DNA from: Chitinophagaceae bacterium
GTDB lineage: Bacteria > Bacteroidota > Bacteroidia > Chitinophagales > UBA10324
Reading direction: 5' to 3'
DNA: 64,000 nucleotides
NCBI GenBank assembly: GCA_016704325.1
Contig: JADJAG010000008.1
Coordinates: forward strand, 496,001 to 560,000
Both the position numbers and the translations under genes were made by a program. Numbering within the stretch: the stretch's first letter is position 1; each line of letters starts with the position of its first letter. This document shows positions 43,169-53,570 of the stretch, piece after piece. The notes under the pieces were generated by a model, which was not told the DNA's origin, made no database searches, and saw only the letters and a program-made list of their open reading frames with translations.

Positions 43169-44812
43169 TTATTGAATCACCAGCTTCTTAATTGCCGTCA
43201 TTCCCGAATTGTTGGTTATGCTAAGCAAATAAATTCCCGGTGGTAAGTGATCCCTTTGTAATATGGACTTTTTACCGGTAACTGTTTGTGATTGCACGGT
43301 CTTCCCGGAAAGATCCGTAGTCCTGAGCATATAACTCCCCCAAAATGGAAAATCTACAGTAGCAAAATCAGTAATTGGATTAGGATAAATATTGATTTGC
43401 TGTGCGAATACATTTTCTATTCCAACCTGAACCGGTAAATAGATAGAAGCATCGGCAGGGCATCCTGTCGCATCCCACACTTCTACTGAGTAAATGCCAA
43501 AGGGCAAATCGCTGATGGTAGAATCTGTGCCGCCATTACTCCACAGGTAACTGTAAGGTGGAATTCCTCCATTTACATGTACCGTAAGCGATCCGTCTCC
43601 TGCTCCAATGTAAGATTCAAACTCAAAATCAAAAGCGAGCTTCAGCTTATCGAGCCGGAACGTATCGAGCCAGAATTTTCCACTTAGTAAAGATGGCAAA
43701 GCACAACCCACGTGATCGAGACCCGCGCCGGAACTTTTTAAGGAAATACCAGTAGCACCATTCGCTGTAAAGGAATCATAGGCCACATAGGAATTCATAT
43801 AATTCACATCATTATCTCCTTCACAAAAATACATGCGAATAGGTGCTGAAGGTAACCAGTGATAGGTATCGTTCAATTCCAGGTATTTATGAAGTTTATA
43901 TTCGGGATCACTGTTAAATGAATCCAGCACAGCCGGTACAATAATATCATTTGGAACATCAGGCATTACGGCATTCACATCTCCCATCGTATGCAAACCA
44001 TCAAACAACGGCGGCAATAAAACATCGTAAGGTGATACAAGGAAATCGGAAACCGATTCATACATGTGATATACTTCATTATAAGAAAGCAGCAGGTAAG
44101 GCAAATATCCGGGATTAGGATATACTCCTCCCTGAGAGATGATACCGGCTTGCACACCGGAAAGATCGTATGGGCCCGACATCGGCGCTGATGCTGTTAC
44201 GGTGAAATAACTACTGTAATGTTCCTGTATCATTTGATGTGCAGCCATGGTAGCATGTCCGCCTTGCGAATAACCTATCAGGAAAAGTTGGTCATTCAAT
44301 GTTATAGCCAGTTCATCACAGATATCAAGAGCAACTACCAGCAAGTCAGCTACTGAACGTGCTTCCGTTTCCGCATGCACGTAAGGATGAAGGCCGGGAG
44401 AATCACCTAATCCAAGATAGTCGGGCATACACAATACGGCTCCGTCGGCTGCCATGGAAAGACCGATAATCACCTCTCCACCGGCTAACCTCGAGGGCAC
44501 ATCTTCCTTCTGAAGAATCGTTCCATGCTGATAACTGACCAACGGTGACTGACATACCGCACCAACGGGCACAAAAAAAGCACCGGATGCCAGCACCGGC
44601 ATACTGTCTGAATCCAGTGTATTGTAAAGTACTTTGTAGGCTTGCACACCATAACTGCTGGGCAATATGATACCGGGAATACCATTAGCAAAATAGATAC
44701 TGTCAATCTGGTCGAGTGTATAGGTAGCAATCAGTTCATAAGATACCAGCTGCTGTGCCTGTAACCGGCCAAAGAATAAAATAATAAGACCTGAAAGGAA
44801 AATTTTTTTCAT
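43169..44812 (-). CDS. Secreted alpha/beta-hydrolase with SprB repeat and T9SS tail
   Basis: 547 residues from the ATG at 44812 (MKKIFLSGLIILFFGRLQAQ, a clean signal peptide); an upstream in-frame Met at 44947 adds 45 Cys-rich residues that look non-coding. Nucleophile motif GYSQGG with Ser 182 in a lipase-type hydrolase domain. It is followed by a SprB-like repeat (GGIPPYSYLWSNGGTDSTIS) and a T9SS sorting tail (INIYPNPITDFATV...MTAIKKLVIQ). Probably an exported lipase or esterase. Confidence 0.85.
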   Translation of the reverse strand: MKKIFLSGLIILFFGRLQAQQLVSYELIATYTLDQIDSIYFANGIPGIILPSSYGVQAYKVLYNTLDSDSMPVLASGAFFVPVGAVCQSPLVSYQHGTILQKEDVPSRLAGGEVIIGLSMAADGAVLCMPDYLGLGDSPGLHPYVHAETEARSVADLLVVALDICDELAITLNDQLFLIGYSQGGHATMAAHQMIQEHYSSYFTVTASAPMSGPYDLSGVQAGIISQGGVYPNPGYLPYLLLSYNEVYHMYESVSDFLVSPYDVLLPPLFDGLHTMGDVNAVMPDVPNDIIVPAVLDSFNSDPEYKLHKYLELNDTYHWLPSAPIRMYFCEGDNDVNYMNSYVAYDSFTANGATGISLKSSGAGLDHVGCALPSLLSGKFWLDTFRLDKLKLAFDFEFESYIGAGDGSLTVHVNGGIPPYSYLWSNGGTDSTISDLPFGIYSVEVWDATGCPADASIYLPVQVGIENVFAQQINIYPNPITDFATVDFPFWGSYMLRTTDLSGKTVQSQTVTGKKSILQRDHLPPGIYLLSITNNSGMTAIKKLVIQ

Positions 44813-44878
44813 AAGGTTGGGATGAATGCGGCCAAAACTACTGTGATTGCAGCAGATTAAAAAGCAGGTAACTATTCG

Positions 44879-44935
44879 GCAGAAAAGAAAAACGGCACAC
44901 GGATGACACGGATGTGACGGACAACCACAGATTAA
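44879..44935 (-). repeat. Dispersed ATCCGTGTC-type repeat, copy 2
   Basis: Inverted copy of the 57-base sequence at 24062-24118, with about nine differences. Further AATCCGT words follow at 44974-45026. The gene-free stretch 44813-45145 holds nothing else. Confidence 0.75.
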
Positions 44936-45145
44936 TACAGTGTTCATTCAAAACAGCCCTTACAAATGAGCTAATAAAAATCCGTATAAATCCGTCTGAT
45001 CAGTGTTATCCGTGTTCTATTTCTTAAAGCTTCATCTAGTGAGTAGTAACAAAAGCGGATGACGGAAACGGTTTTTTTTCAAAGCAATAGGAAGTCAACG
45101 CTGATCAATGCGTCAACTTTCATGCAGCTGCACTTATAAGCACAA

Positions 45146-45997
45146 CTATTCAGCTGGAAAGTATTCAAATTTTCTTATCACCACTTCATGTTTCAGGCCA
45201 TTCTCAGGTCCGATTGCAACAAAAGGTAACGTCCAGAGATTAATTCTCGCATTGGTATTATTACCGGGCGCAGGTATTACTACCGGAAGTGAAGACTGTC
45301 CACCCTCCTTCTTTATTCTGGGTGGATGGTTTAAGTCAAACTCCCAGGTGGCTATCGGTGTTGCCGTTGTATAGTTTTCGCCGGTATAGCTTGCCCAGGT
45401 AATCAAGGTATCAGTCCAGGTAAACAGGTGTGTTGAAACGCCTGTTAATACCTCCTGTTCCACATCTGCCGTATGCGTGCGTTCCGGATAGAATATACCA
45501 AAGTTAACCGGCTGTACTGACATGGTCAGCAGTTTCGTCGTTTCCGCATCATCCCACCTTGAAAATTCTATATCCACTTCACTGTTGGCTTCTTCATAGA
45601 AAGTGCTGTCGTCCCACGTGAACAATCCAAAAACAACGTTGCGTGCAAAAGATGCAATATCTGCCTGAATGGTAAACACATAGGTGCCATAACCCATATT
45701 ATCCTGAGAAACAACTTCTGATGAATACCATACACCGTCATGTTTATCAATTGTGAGATGCAGGTAACCCTTTTCATCAACCCAAACATCATCATAAAAC
45801 TGAGAAAAATAATTTGGTCCGGGCCCTACAGGTGTTGTACTGTACTTTACATCCCACTTTAATCCTGAAAAATTCACGACGTCACCTTGTCTTCCCAGGA
45901 CTTCCTCCGGATCAGACTGCTTGCATGCGGTAAAACAAATGCACATTGCAATTAATACAGAACTCAACGTGTATTTGAAAAATAATGTGTTGCTCAT
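45146..45997 (-). CDS. GH16-like lipoprotein (putative beta-glucanase)
   Basis: 283 residues. Lipobox ICFTAC. A jelly-roll segment carries ANSEVDIEFSRW: Glu 140, Asp 142 and Glu 144 match the GH16 catalytic E-x-D-x-E motif. GH16 enzymes cleave beta-1,3 or beta-1,3/1,4-glucans, agar, carrageenan or xyloglucan; the substrate here is unknown. It is the last gene of the minus-strand cluster, 233 bases behind the CBM9-like lipoprotein gene. Confidence 0.78.
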   Translation of the reverse strand: MSNTLFFKYTLSSVLIAMCICFTACKQSDPEEVLGRQGDVVNFSGLKWDVKYSTTPVGPGPNYFSQFYDDVWVDEKGYLHLTIDKHDGVWYSSEVVSQDNMGYGTYVFTIQADIASFARNVVFGLFTWDDSTFYEEANSEVDIEFSRWDDAETTKLLTMSVQPVNFGIFYPERTHTADVEQEVLTGVSTHLFTWTDTLITWASYTGENYTTATPIATWEFDLNHPPRIKKEGGQSSLPVVIPAPGNNTNARINLWTLPFVAIGPENGLKHEVVIRKFEYFPAE

Positions 45998-46230
45998 GGT
46001 TTGAAATAAGATGAAGCGGTTTCTCCGCCGGTTATCACTTCAATAGGTAACAATGCCATCCGACCCACTTTTTTTTAATGGATCATCTTCCAGATCAATG
46101 CAGCAATATCCTCACTTTGCCTATTTTCAACTCCTGTTATTTTCTTTACTATTTATTTTGGTTAAGACTTAAAAAAATACCTCAACAGGACAGTGATCAA
46201 CAGAAATTGTAAAGCATTTTCTGAAAGTTG

Positions 46231-47445
46231 TCAATTGATCTTAAGTATTCCCCATAAAGAAGGGTCCATGTTAAATCCTTCCCTGCCCGGTGTATTCCAA
46301 CGGTATTGGTATTCACGGGCTCCGTCAGCAGAACCCAAATCAACGGCCACCTCAATGCCATACTGATTACCTTTTTCCCATGGCCTTACAGCCAATGAAC
46401 TCCACGGAATCTTTGCTTCAAAATAAACAGAATCATTGCTGATACTGCGCTTAATTTCAACACCCGTAAGTTGCATTCCTGCCTGCCATTCGTACACCTC
46501 GAATGAACCACCCAGTTGAATGCCAATATGCTTGTCGGTGTTGTAATAAATTTTTCTTTTCGGATCAGCGCCGGCATTGGTTGAAAAGGCAATTTCTACG
46601 GCATCGCCATTCCAGATATCTTTTCCTTTTTGATTATTAATAAATGGGGAATTATCCTTAATCCTTCCGCCTACATACAGATAGTTTTGATCTGCTGTTA
46701 CTTTTATAATGCCGCAATCCAGATTAAAACTGCTGTCGGGCCATTCCGCTGAAGCAATCTTACCATCAGTAACAATACCTGAAGATTGTTCCATCAACAT
46801 TTTTTTAGGACCGACAGGGGTGAATGGTACAATCGTAATTTCATCCATCCAGATGCTGCCGCTGGATTCAAACTGGAATAGCAGTTGCTTAATAGTGGTA
46901 GGGTCTATATCTGCATCATCAAGACTGAATCGATCGAGCGGGATGATCACTTCTGTCCACGTATTGCCAATAACACCTCCTTTCACACAATCTGCGGTAA
47001 CACCTGACCATGCCTGATTGCCGGAAAAATCTTCGAATCCTACAGCCCATGGCAGGCCTTTCGAACTGCCTTTTTTTGTCTTTGCCCAAAAAGATATAGC
47101 GGCCGTATGTGTGATCAGGCTTAAATCTTTGCCAGTCCAGTTATCCCAGCCGAAACCCATGCCAATCCATCCACAATCTGCAGCCTGCTTATCCCACTTT
47201 ATACTTAAGGCACCGTCACCGGTTTTTACTTCTTTCGTTTCAAAAGCAACCTGAACACATTCAGGTTTCTTTGAAAACCAGACATCCCCACTGTATACAT
47301 CGCGAAAAATGGCAACCTGGTAAAACCCGTTAATATTTGGTTTATTATCTGGCTGCGCTGCCTGTTGGTATAGTCCGGCATCCTGAAATGTAGAACAGCC
47401 GGCTACTATGATGGTCAATAAAATTATCCAGGCTGTTGCTTTCAT
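46231..47445 (-). CDS. Carbohydrate-binding lipoprotein with CBM9-like domain
   Basis: 404 residues. Lipobox TIIVAGC. The N-terminal domain (about 40-205) has a beta-sandwich look (VQVAFETKEVKTGDGALSI, FSGNQAWSGV) like CBM11-type modules. The C-terminal half (about 215-404: LYVGGRIKDNSPF, WNGDAVEIAFSTN, FEAKIPWSSL) matches CBM9-like domains. Probably a cell-surface glycan-binding protein. Ten bases behind the preceding lipoprotein gene. Confidence 0.75.
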   Translation of the reverse strand: MKATAWIILLTIIVAGCSTFQDAGLYQQAAQPDNKPNINGFYQVAIFRDVYSGDVWFSKKPECVQVAFETKEVKTGDGALSIKWDKQAADCGWIGMGFGWDNWTGKDLSLITHTAAISFWAKTKKGSSKGLPWAVGFEDFSGNQAWSGVTADCVKGGVIGNTWTEVIIPLDRFSLDDADIDPTTIKQLLFQFESSGSIWMDEITIVPFTPVGPKKMLMEQSSGIVTDGKIASAEWPDSSFNLDCGIIKVTADQNYLYVGGRIKDNSPFINNQKGKDIWNGDAVEIAFSTNAGADPKRKIYYNTDKHIGIQLGGSFEVYEWQAGMQLTGVEIKRSISNDSVYFEAKIPWSSLAVRPWEKGNQYGIEVAVDLGSADGAREYQYRWNTPGREGFNMDPSLWGILKIN

Positions 47446-47455
47446 CTCTTAATGC

Positions 47456-48457
47456 TTAGGGTTGTAGTGGTCCGTTCTCTGTAAAAATCAGATAGTCCAT
47501 ATAGGTTTGAGAATAACCTGAGGTAGGATTTGCAAGGAAGAGTACAGATACCTGCAACAACTTATCAGGTTCATGCAAGCCATTACCAATTGCAGTTCCC
47601 GGCTGCCCGTTAATCAAGGTTGCGAGGTCACTATACTTCGAAGAAATTTGTTGCCAACCCGGATCAGTGAGACTCACCTCAATGCTAAACATATCTTCCT
47701 GGTTCGCTGTATAAAATCCATCGCCATTATCATCTTCTGTAAACTGAAAGAGTATGAGGGCATTGTTTATTTCCGGTTTCTTATACAACATCACATTGAA
47801 AAACACATTGTCTGCAACTGGCGATAAGTCGTAAGTTTTAGCACCGTATGCAGTTGCAGGCATATTTACAAGACCAATCAGCCAATCCCAGTTTACGGTT
47901 CCTCCCATATCATAATAAAGGTCTCCCTGTGCTGCAATATCAACGTTTTTTACCTGGAAGGTCATATTCGCACCGGATTGAACAAATGAATTCCATCCCG
48001 GATTAAGTCCATTTTCAAAATCCGAAAGCAGTAATCCTGTATTCAACTTTGCACTTACTACAGAAAGTGTATCACGGAAGGTATCTATTTCAGCAGCGAA
48101 TGATAACTCGACAGCGCAAACTTCGGCTTTAAACATAGGAAGGTGTGTGGTTGATCCATTCCACTTTGTATTGCTTTCAGTGAGACTGTTTGAAAAACCG
48201 GTTATCTCCTTTTCAGAACCTGATTCCAACCCCTTAATGGTTATTTTCCATTCCACATTCTTGGAAAACTGAGCGGTAAAAAAAGTTTGCTCTCCCTGTG
48301 CAAAATCAACATCGCGGTCAGCAATGTCAAAAGGATAGATTAATGAAAAACTACCATAAAGGTCATTGAGAGAAGGACCTTCAAAAATATCATCGGTCTT
48401 GCATCCGAGTAAACACAACGGCAAGAGTATTGCCAGCAGAAATCTGTTCTTTATCAT
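47456..48457 (-). CDS. Surface lipoprotein, putative glycan-binding, unknown family
   Basis: 333 residues. Lipobox LCLLGC followed by KTDD. No catalytic motif; the C-terminal half (FENGLNPGWNSFV, DMGGTVNWDWLIGLV) looks like a beta-sandwich carbohydrate-binding fold. Overlaps the preceding barrel gene by one base and lies ten bases before the CBM9-like gene. In a SusCD-free locus it may replace SusD-type capture. Confidence 0.6.
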   Translation of the reverse strand: MIKNRFLLAILLPLCLLGCKTDDIFEGPSLNDLYGSFSLIYPFDIADRDVDFAQGEQTFFTAQFSKNVEWKITIKGLESGSEKEITGFSNSLTESNTKWNGSTTHLPMFKAEVCAVELSFAAEIDTFRDTLSVVSAKLNTGLLLSDFENGLNPGWNSFVQSGANMTFQVKNVDIAAQGDLYYDMGGTVNWDWLIGLVNMPATAYGAKTYDLSPVADNVFFNVMLYKKPEINNALILFQFTEDDNGDGFYTANQEDMFSIEVSLTDPGWQQISSKYSDLATLINGQPGTAIGNGLHEPDKLLQVSVLFLANPTSGYSQTYMDYLIFTENGPLQP

Positions 48458-50190
48458 TAGAAAGACATTTGAAAAAGGAGCATGAATTGTTGAATTCGGT
48501 AAGTTGGAATTTCACCTGTACTATCTTCTACTTTAAGATTACTCATCTGGCCGGTAAGGAAAATCTTCTCTGTAAAACGGTATCTTAAACCAAGTGCAGT
48601 CATGGTTTCTTTACCATCTGCTTCATATTCTGCAAAATTGATCACTTCAGAATAATTGTTCCTGATGGCCATAAAATCAAATCCATTGTAACTCAGACTC
48701 TGAAAACCAAGCATTACATCAAGGGATTTGAAAGTTTCTATCTCTAAACCAAAAGAAGCCACATTTGTTTTAAGATCCACCGGCTTTATGAGTTCTTCTG
48801 CATCCCGCTTAGTGGCATCCATCCTGTATGAAAATGATGCATGAATCAATCTGGAATAGTTTTTAAGGAAACGGTTGATATCACTCTCCGCTGACAAGTC
48901 CAATCTTGAATAATGATGTGGCTCCAGCGTTCCCTGTCCACGTACTTCCTCCAGGCTCGTCCAGGCAACAGCGGCTGAAACAGGTATGGTTTCCTTTTGC
49001 CATGACGCTCCGATTGACCATCCCTGCCTGTTAGGTGTTGCCGCACCATAAGGCGTGATGTTGTCGTAGCCGGGATTCATTTCGGTTAGGTTGGAATTAA
49101 GTTGTGTATAGTACAGGTCAGACTCACGCATTAAATCCATCATGGTGATGGGCCTTAATATCTGGTCGTTGGTTATCCGCTGATAGGCAGCAGGATAAGC
49201 CGTGTAGTTAATTCTCTTAGTCTGGCTTCCGGGGCTACGGAAGTCGGGGCCAATGCGTTGCAAACCAGCAGAAACACTGAAACCGCTCTGCACATTCTTT
49301 ACACTTGCAGTTACATCAAAAAACTGATCCTTCAGTTCCGGAGCCAATGTATCCTCATCATAACTTGTTTTTGAATTCCCGAATTCGGCAACTATATCGG
49401 ATTTCCATTCTTCACGATTATAAATAAACTTAAGCGTACCCGTAATCACCGGGTTATGAAATATAGTCGTGTTGTTAGAAGTTCCCGGAATGTCGTACAC
49501 ATTTGCATAATTAAAACCCGCTTCGAAATAACCGCTCTGAACCAGGTATAAGTTAAGACCTGAAAACAACCTGTCATTCAGCGTGTTATTATTTGAAGCT
49601 TTCATACGCGTGGTGACGCCATGAAATTGCAGTTCCTGAACATATTTGTTAAACACGAGTCCGAATTCTGCAGCACCACCTTGTTGTCTCCATGAGTTAT
49701 CCTGGCTGTAAAAGTTATCATAGTTCACCAGGTTATCTGTCTGCTGTTGAAATACAACCGGCATATTACTAACTATCTCCTGATTACTGTTCCAAAGTGT
49801 ATACTTCGTCATCTTATAGTTTATATCACCTAACTGGTAACGGAATATGCCACCGATGACGCCTTTAATATAGAGTTGCCGAACATCAAAAGAAACACCC
49901 GATCCCCAGAAACCACCATAGTCATTGCGTATACGGATCATCCCCTGAATTTCCGTGCTTTTATTGGGCCTGATATTTATACCAAGGTCAGCCAGTACAT
50001 GGCCACTGTTAATTTTCGGCGCAGTAACCGTATCCGCTTCCGGCAGGTCTTCTTTCAGGTCGTCGCCATAAAAAATACCCCTGGCACCTCCAACAAAACT
50101 AAACTTGCGTGTTTCCTGGGCCAAAGCATGCATGCTGAAAAGCATGATGCATACTAGCATTACCGGTAATGGCTTTAAGATTTTTTCCAT
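48457..50190 (-). CDS. Outer-membrane beta-barrel protein, unknown family (2 of 2)
   Basis: 577 residues. Signal peptide (LPVMLVCIMLFSMHALAQ) and alternating amphipathic strands to the C-terminal FMLLFQMSF, whose final aromatic residue is typical of outer-membrane barrels. No plug or TonB box is visible. Start and stop overlap the neighbouring genes by one base, so it is translationally coupled to both. Possibly a glycan channel. Confidence 0.65.
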   Translation of the reverse strand: MEKILKPLPVMLVCIMLFSMHALAQETRKFSFVGGARGIFYGDDLKEDLPEADTVTAPKINSGHVLADLGINIRPNKSTEIQGMIRIRNDYGGFWGSGVSFDVRQLYIKGVIGGIFRYQLGDINYKMTKYTLWNSNQEIVSNMPVVFQQQTDNLVNYDNFYSQDNSWRQQGGAAEFGLVFNKYVQELQFHGVTTRMKASNNNTLNDRLFSGLNLYLVQSGYFEAGFNYANVYDIPGTSNNTTIFHNPVITGTLKFIYNREEWKSDIVAEFGNSKTSYDEDTLAPELKDQFFDVTASVKNVQSGFSVSAGLQRIGPDFRSPGSQTKRINYTAYPAAYQRITNDQILRPITMMDLMRESDLYYTQLNSNLTEMNPGYDNITPYGAATPNRQGWSIGASWQKETIPVSAAVAWTSLEEVRGQGTLEPHHYSRLDLSAESDINRFLKNYSRLIHASFSYRMDATKRDAEELIKPVDLKTNVASFGLEIETFKSLDVMLGFQSLSYNGFDFMAIRNNYSEVINFAEYEADGKETMTALGLRYRFTEKIFLTGQMSNLKVEDSTGEIPTYRIQQFMLLFQMSF

Positions 50191-52151
50191 CAGAAAAATG
50201 ACTTTAATTCTACAGTGAATTCCCTTCCCTTAAAGTAATCCAGCTCGAAACTTTCATCTTTGAAATAGAAGAATCGTTGACGGAGGTACAAACGGGTATT
50301 CTTTCCCAGAGCAACATCAAGTCCACCACCAATGCCATGTCCATATTGATTGAGTGGCCGCCTGGTTACTTCATCAATATCGGTTAGATAGTTGCCAATC
50401 GTACGTTCATATCCATAATAAGCACTCAGCATTAACAAGCGGGATAAGCGGTAATAGGCTTCAAACTCAGACGCGTACTGGCGGACATAGGCATTCTCAT
50501 TCACCACAATCACAGGTGACCATTTGCTTTGCACACTGTTTAACTGGAAAAGTGCAAAGACAAAAAGTTCATGGCCTGAAACTTTAGTCCTGTATTTGAA
50601 CTGTCCCTCCATTACATTGAAGTACTTCTTATTCACGACTACTCCTGAGCTGTCATCACTCAGGTTCACCGTTTCATACATATCGCGATAAATGTCGGAG
50701 TAGCGCTGATACGGACCCACATTAGCCGGAAACTCCCATCTCCAGAATCGTGAACGTGTATATTGATTTACCGGGTGGCCATAAGTGATTACTGCTGCGG
50801 CCGGTGTTATTTCAGATGAAGTGCCAAGCCCTCCGCTGAACGAGAGCTTCTTTTTTCCAGTCTCTATATTAAGGTTCAGGCCCGTCCTGTTATTGGTCAT
50901 TTGCCCAAGTCGTACTATGGAACTGCCAAACGGTTGCAGTACAGCCGAACTGCCGATTGCGCCCGCAGGAATATCATTTGCACTGTATTCAGGCGTAGCA
51001 GTATTCCAGAATACGGCATTATTGTTAACTACTTTGGGGCTGATCCTGAAATAATGTAACTCAAAAGTGGGAATCTTCAGCGTAGCCGGAGTGCGGAATT
51101 TCAACTGTAACGCTTCTCCCCAACCATCATCATTATTTGGACTATAATAGTTGCCTCCACCCACTTCACCAAATAGTGCAAAACCACGATGCATGAATCC
51201 GAATTCTACGGTAGCCATATTGAACCCGAATTTTGTTTGGGCCAGGCTGTCAGTATAGGAAATCGAATTGATCGTATTAAGGGAAACAAAATTATTCGGG
51301 CCGAAATCCTTCTTCACTTTTCCCCCATAGGAATAATTAGGTATGGTAGAAAAACCTCCATTAAGTTCTGTTTTCCCCGTAAGTACTGCAAATGAAAAAC
51401 CACGCGGTAACGTGTTTCCTTCCAGTAACAATCCAAAGAATGCCCGGTTACCCCATCGTTCATCCTGGTCAATGGCACCTTCCTCAAAGTACTGATCATA
51501 CCTGCCGTTGATGCTGGTGCCAATGGGGTCCCATGGATTGCGTTCAAAAAGGATATAACGGTTGTAGCCTTTAAAGGAGGCCATGGTAAGATCTGACATA
51601 GCATACCATTGTGTGCCGCCAACGTGAACATTCAGGTTTCCGAAATTTGTTTTGAAAGAGCCATGCAGATTCAATCCGAGGTTCAAGCTAAGGCTACTTC
51701 CAAGCCTTACAACCGGCAACGGAAGAGGGTCCTGTGTATTCGGCTTCAAGGAGTCAGGAACCTGTGTTCCATATGCGGGCTTGATGTTTCCTGTTAGAAA
51801 CTGAAACATGTAAATATCAAATCCAAAAGAGGTACGTTCAGAAACACGGGTTGATACATTAAGGAGCAGGTTGGGTAGCTGGCTATCGTCGCCGATAAAC
51901 AAGCTTTTCGGCCTTACCGTATCATTGGCGGCCTGGTTAAGATAATAGGGAAGTTGTTGCGTAGTATAGGTCGCGAAAAAACGATAATAACCGGATACTT
52001 GCAGTGTCTTCAATCCTCCCGGATCTTTCTTGGGAAAAAGACCAATGTCAAAACTTTTCTTTTGCGGCAGGCTGTCAGATTGCGCAAAGAGCGATGACAT
52101 TACAGCGCTGCAAAGAATAAAAAAGAAGAGCGTGAGTAACCTTCTATTCAT
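50190..52151 (-). CDS. Outer-membrane beta-barrel protein, unknown family (1 of 2)
   Basis: About 653 residues from the ATG at 52151 (MNRRLLTLFFFILCSAVMSSLFAQ, clean signal peptide); an ATG at 52196 adds 15 residues. Many amphipathic strands and a C-terminal REFTVELKSFF support an outer-membrane barrel. The N-terminal region (SFDIGLFPKKDPGGLKTLQVSGYYRFFATY) starts directly with the barrel, without the CarboxypepD-like domain of SusC. One-base overlap with the next gene. Confidence 0.65.
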   Translation of the reverse strand: MNRRLLTLFFFILCSAVMSSLFAQSDSLPQKKSFDIGLFPKKDPGGLKTLQVSGYYRFFATYTTQQLPYYLNQAANDTVRPKSLFIGDDSQLPNLLLNVSTRVSERTSFGFDIYMFQFLTGNIKPAYGTQVPDSLKPNTQDPLPLPVVRLGSSLSLNLGLNLHGSFKTNFGNLNVHVGGTQWYAMSDLTMASFKGYNRYILFERNPWDPIGTSINGRYDQYFEEGAIDQDERWGNRAFFGLLLEGNTLPRGFSFAVLTGKTELNGGFSTIPNYSYGGKVKKDFGPNNFVSLNTINSISYTDSLAQTKFGFNMATVEFGFMHRGFALFGEVGGGNYYSPNNDDGWGEALQLKFRTPATLKIPTFELHYFRISPKVVNNNAVFWNTATPEYSANDIPAGAIGSSAVLQPFGSSIVRLGQMTNNRTGLNLNIETGKKKLSFSGGLGTSSEITPAAAVITYGHPVNQYTRSRFWRWEFPANVGPYQRYSDIYRDMYETVNLSDDSSGVVVNKKYFNVMEGQFKYRTKVSGHELFVFALFQLNSVQSKWSPVIVVNENAYVRQYASEFEAYYRLSRLLMLSAYYGYERTIGNYLTDIDEVTRRPLNQYGHGIGGGLDVALGKNTRLYLRQRFFYFKDESFELDYFKGREFTVELKSFF

Positions 52152-52219
52152 GTACCTGTTTGAACAATGCTGAACAAATCTATCACTTTTTGTCAAACTT
52201 ACAATAATTCAATAATTTT

Positions 52220-53548
52220 TTAGAATCCGTCCATTTTTTTAAACGTAATAAATTTACCCTGTCCCATCTCAGGATCACGCGGAGTCACATAGAATGTTTG
52301 ATTCGCATAAGCATAGTGCTTCTTGCCGTCATATACGAATATAAATAAGCGGTAAGCCCCTTCTTCAGACGGTGCCCGAAAGGTGGCCTGCTTTCCATTC
52401 TTTTTCAAAAAAAGACCGCTGATTGCCTGTGGTGCCTTTTCTGCATCTCCCCCGCTTCTTATATCGGTGCTCTCCGGAATAATCAGCCATTTAAATGACA
52501 GCTTATCATCATCCGGATCTGATACCGCAACTGCAGCAGCATACTTCTCCTCTGCAATAAGCAAAATACTTTTCTTATCAGTGAATCCTTCAATTATCAG
52601 CGAATCCAGATGTGGACAGCTATTGATCGGCGGTTTACCGGTCCAGATTTTCTGTAACCGGTCCAATGCTTCGGCAGAAGCACCATCCTCTGAAAACAAC
52701 CCATACCAGGTGGCTGTAGTTTCTTGTTTATGCCCCCATAGGAATACATAAGAACCAATACACTGCGCTTTGTCGGCTGCTATATAATCGATATAGCGCT
52801 CTTCATATGAATCGGCTTTTTGCGAACTTGTTTGTTCAATAGATGCTCCCCATTTCGAACGCTCCACTTCCCAATGCCCGTTGGGGCCCCACTCACTAAT
52901 AATATAAGGTCCTTTCCACCCAAAATTTGCAATGTTCTTTTTCACATTGCCAATATCACCGTAGGTATTTACTCCATATATATCTATTGCAGGTGCCCTT
53001 TCCATTATGAGCCTCACTTCTTCTTTGTCAAGACCGGCCGTAACCGTGCAAGTCGGATGATTCGGATCTACATCATGAATAATTGTTGCAATATCGTTTA
53101 TAACATCCCATACTTTCGTATTGGTATACGCCAGATCAACTTCATTGCCAACTCCCCAAAGCAACAATGCAGGATGATCCTTTAATTCCATTATTGCCTT
53201 CCGGAAACCTTCCACAACAGCAGCCACCTTATCCGCATCATCATAATCAAAGCCCTGGCGTTCCTGAGGTACCCATAAACCCAACATTACTGTCAATCCC
53301 TTTGCATGTGCTTCGTCAAGAATTTCCTTTGCATTATCAGTACCCCAGGTCCTGATAGAGTTCCCACCTATCTCTATGAGTTTGTCAAGATTGGTATCAC
53401 CACCTGCTCCCTTGATGTAATACGGTTCGCCGCCTCTCAGCAATTGCCATTCACCCGCAGGTGTTTGAGAAACAGTAACCTTTATCGGTTGCGCCACGGT
53501 AACGGCCGTAAGAAACAAGATTAGTGTGCAGGAGATAATTTTTAACAT
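52220..53548 (-). CDS. GH2-like TIM-barrel glycosidase with C-terminal beta domain
   Basis: 442 residues. Signal peptide (LILFLTAVTVAQ). The TIM barrel has the acid/base motif LLLWGVGNEVD (Glu 136) and the probable nucleophile in YIISEWGPNGHW (Glu 219), the order seen in clan GH-A family 2-type domains, but the usual GH2 N-terminal sandwich domains are missing. A C-terminal Ig-like part follows (about 330-440). Likely a periplasmic or surface beta-glycosidase. Gene starts 22 bases behind the regulator stop. Confidence 0.78.
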   Translation of the reverse strand: MLKIISCTLILFLTAVTVAQPIKVTVSQTPAGEWQLLRGGEPYYIKGAGGDTNLDKLIEIGGNSIRTWGTDNAKEILDEAHAKGLTVMLGLWVPQERQGFDYDDADKVAAVVEGFRKAIMELKDHPALLLWGVGNEVDLAYTNTKVWDVINDIATIIHDVDPNHPTCTVTAGLDKEEVRLIMERAPAIDIYGVNTYGDIGNVKKNIANFGWKGPYIISEWGPNGHWEVERSKWGASIEQTSSQKADSYEERYIDYIAADKAQCIGSYVFLWGHKQETTATWYGLFSEDGASAEALDRLQKIWTGKPPINSCPHLDSLIIEGFTDKKSILLIAEEKYAAAVAVSDPDDDKLSFKWLIIPESTDIRSGGDAEKAPQAISGLFLKKNGKQATFRAPSEEGAYRLFIFVYDGKKHYAYANQTFYVTPRDPEMGQGKFITFKKMDGF

Positions 53549-53570
53549 CTGACTATTTTAGCTAATGAGA

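Noticed and set aside
44813..44947. N-terminal extension of the T9SS hydrolase
   Set aside because: The 45 extra residues are Cys/His-rich without signal features; the internal ATG starts a normal signal peptide.
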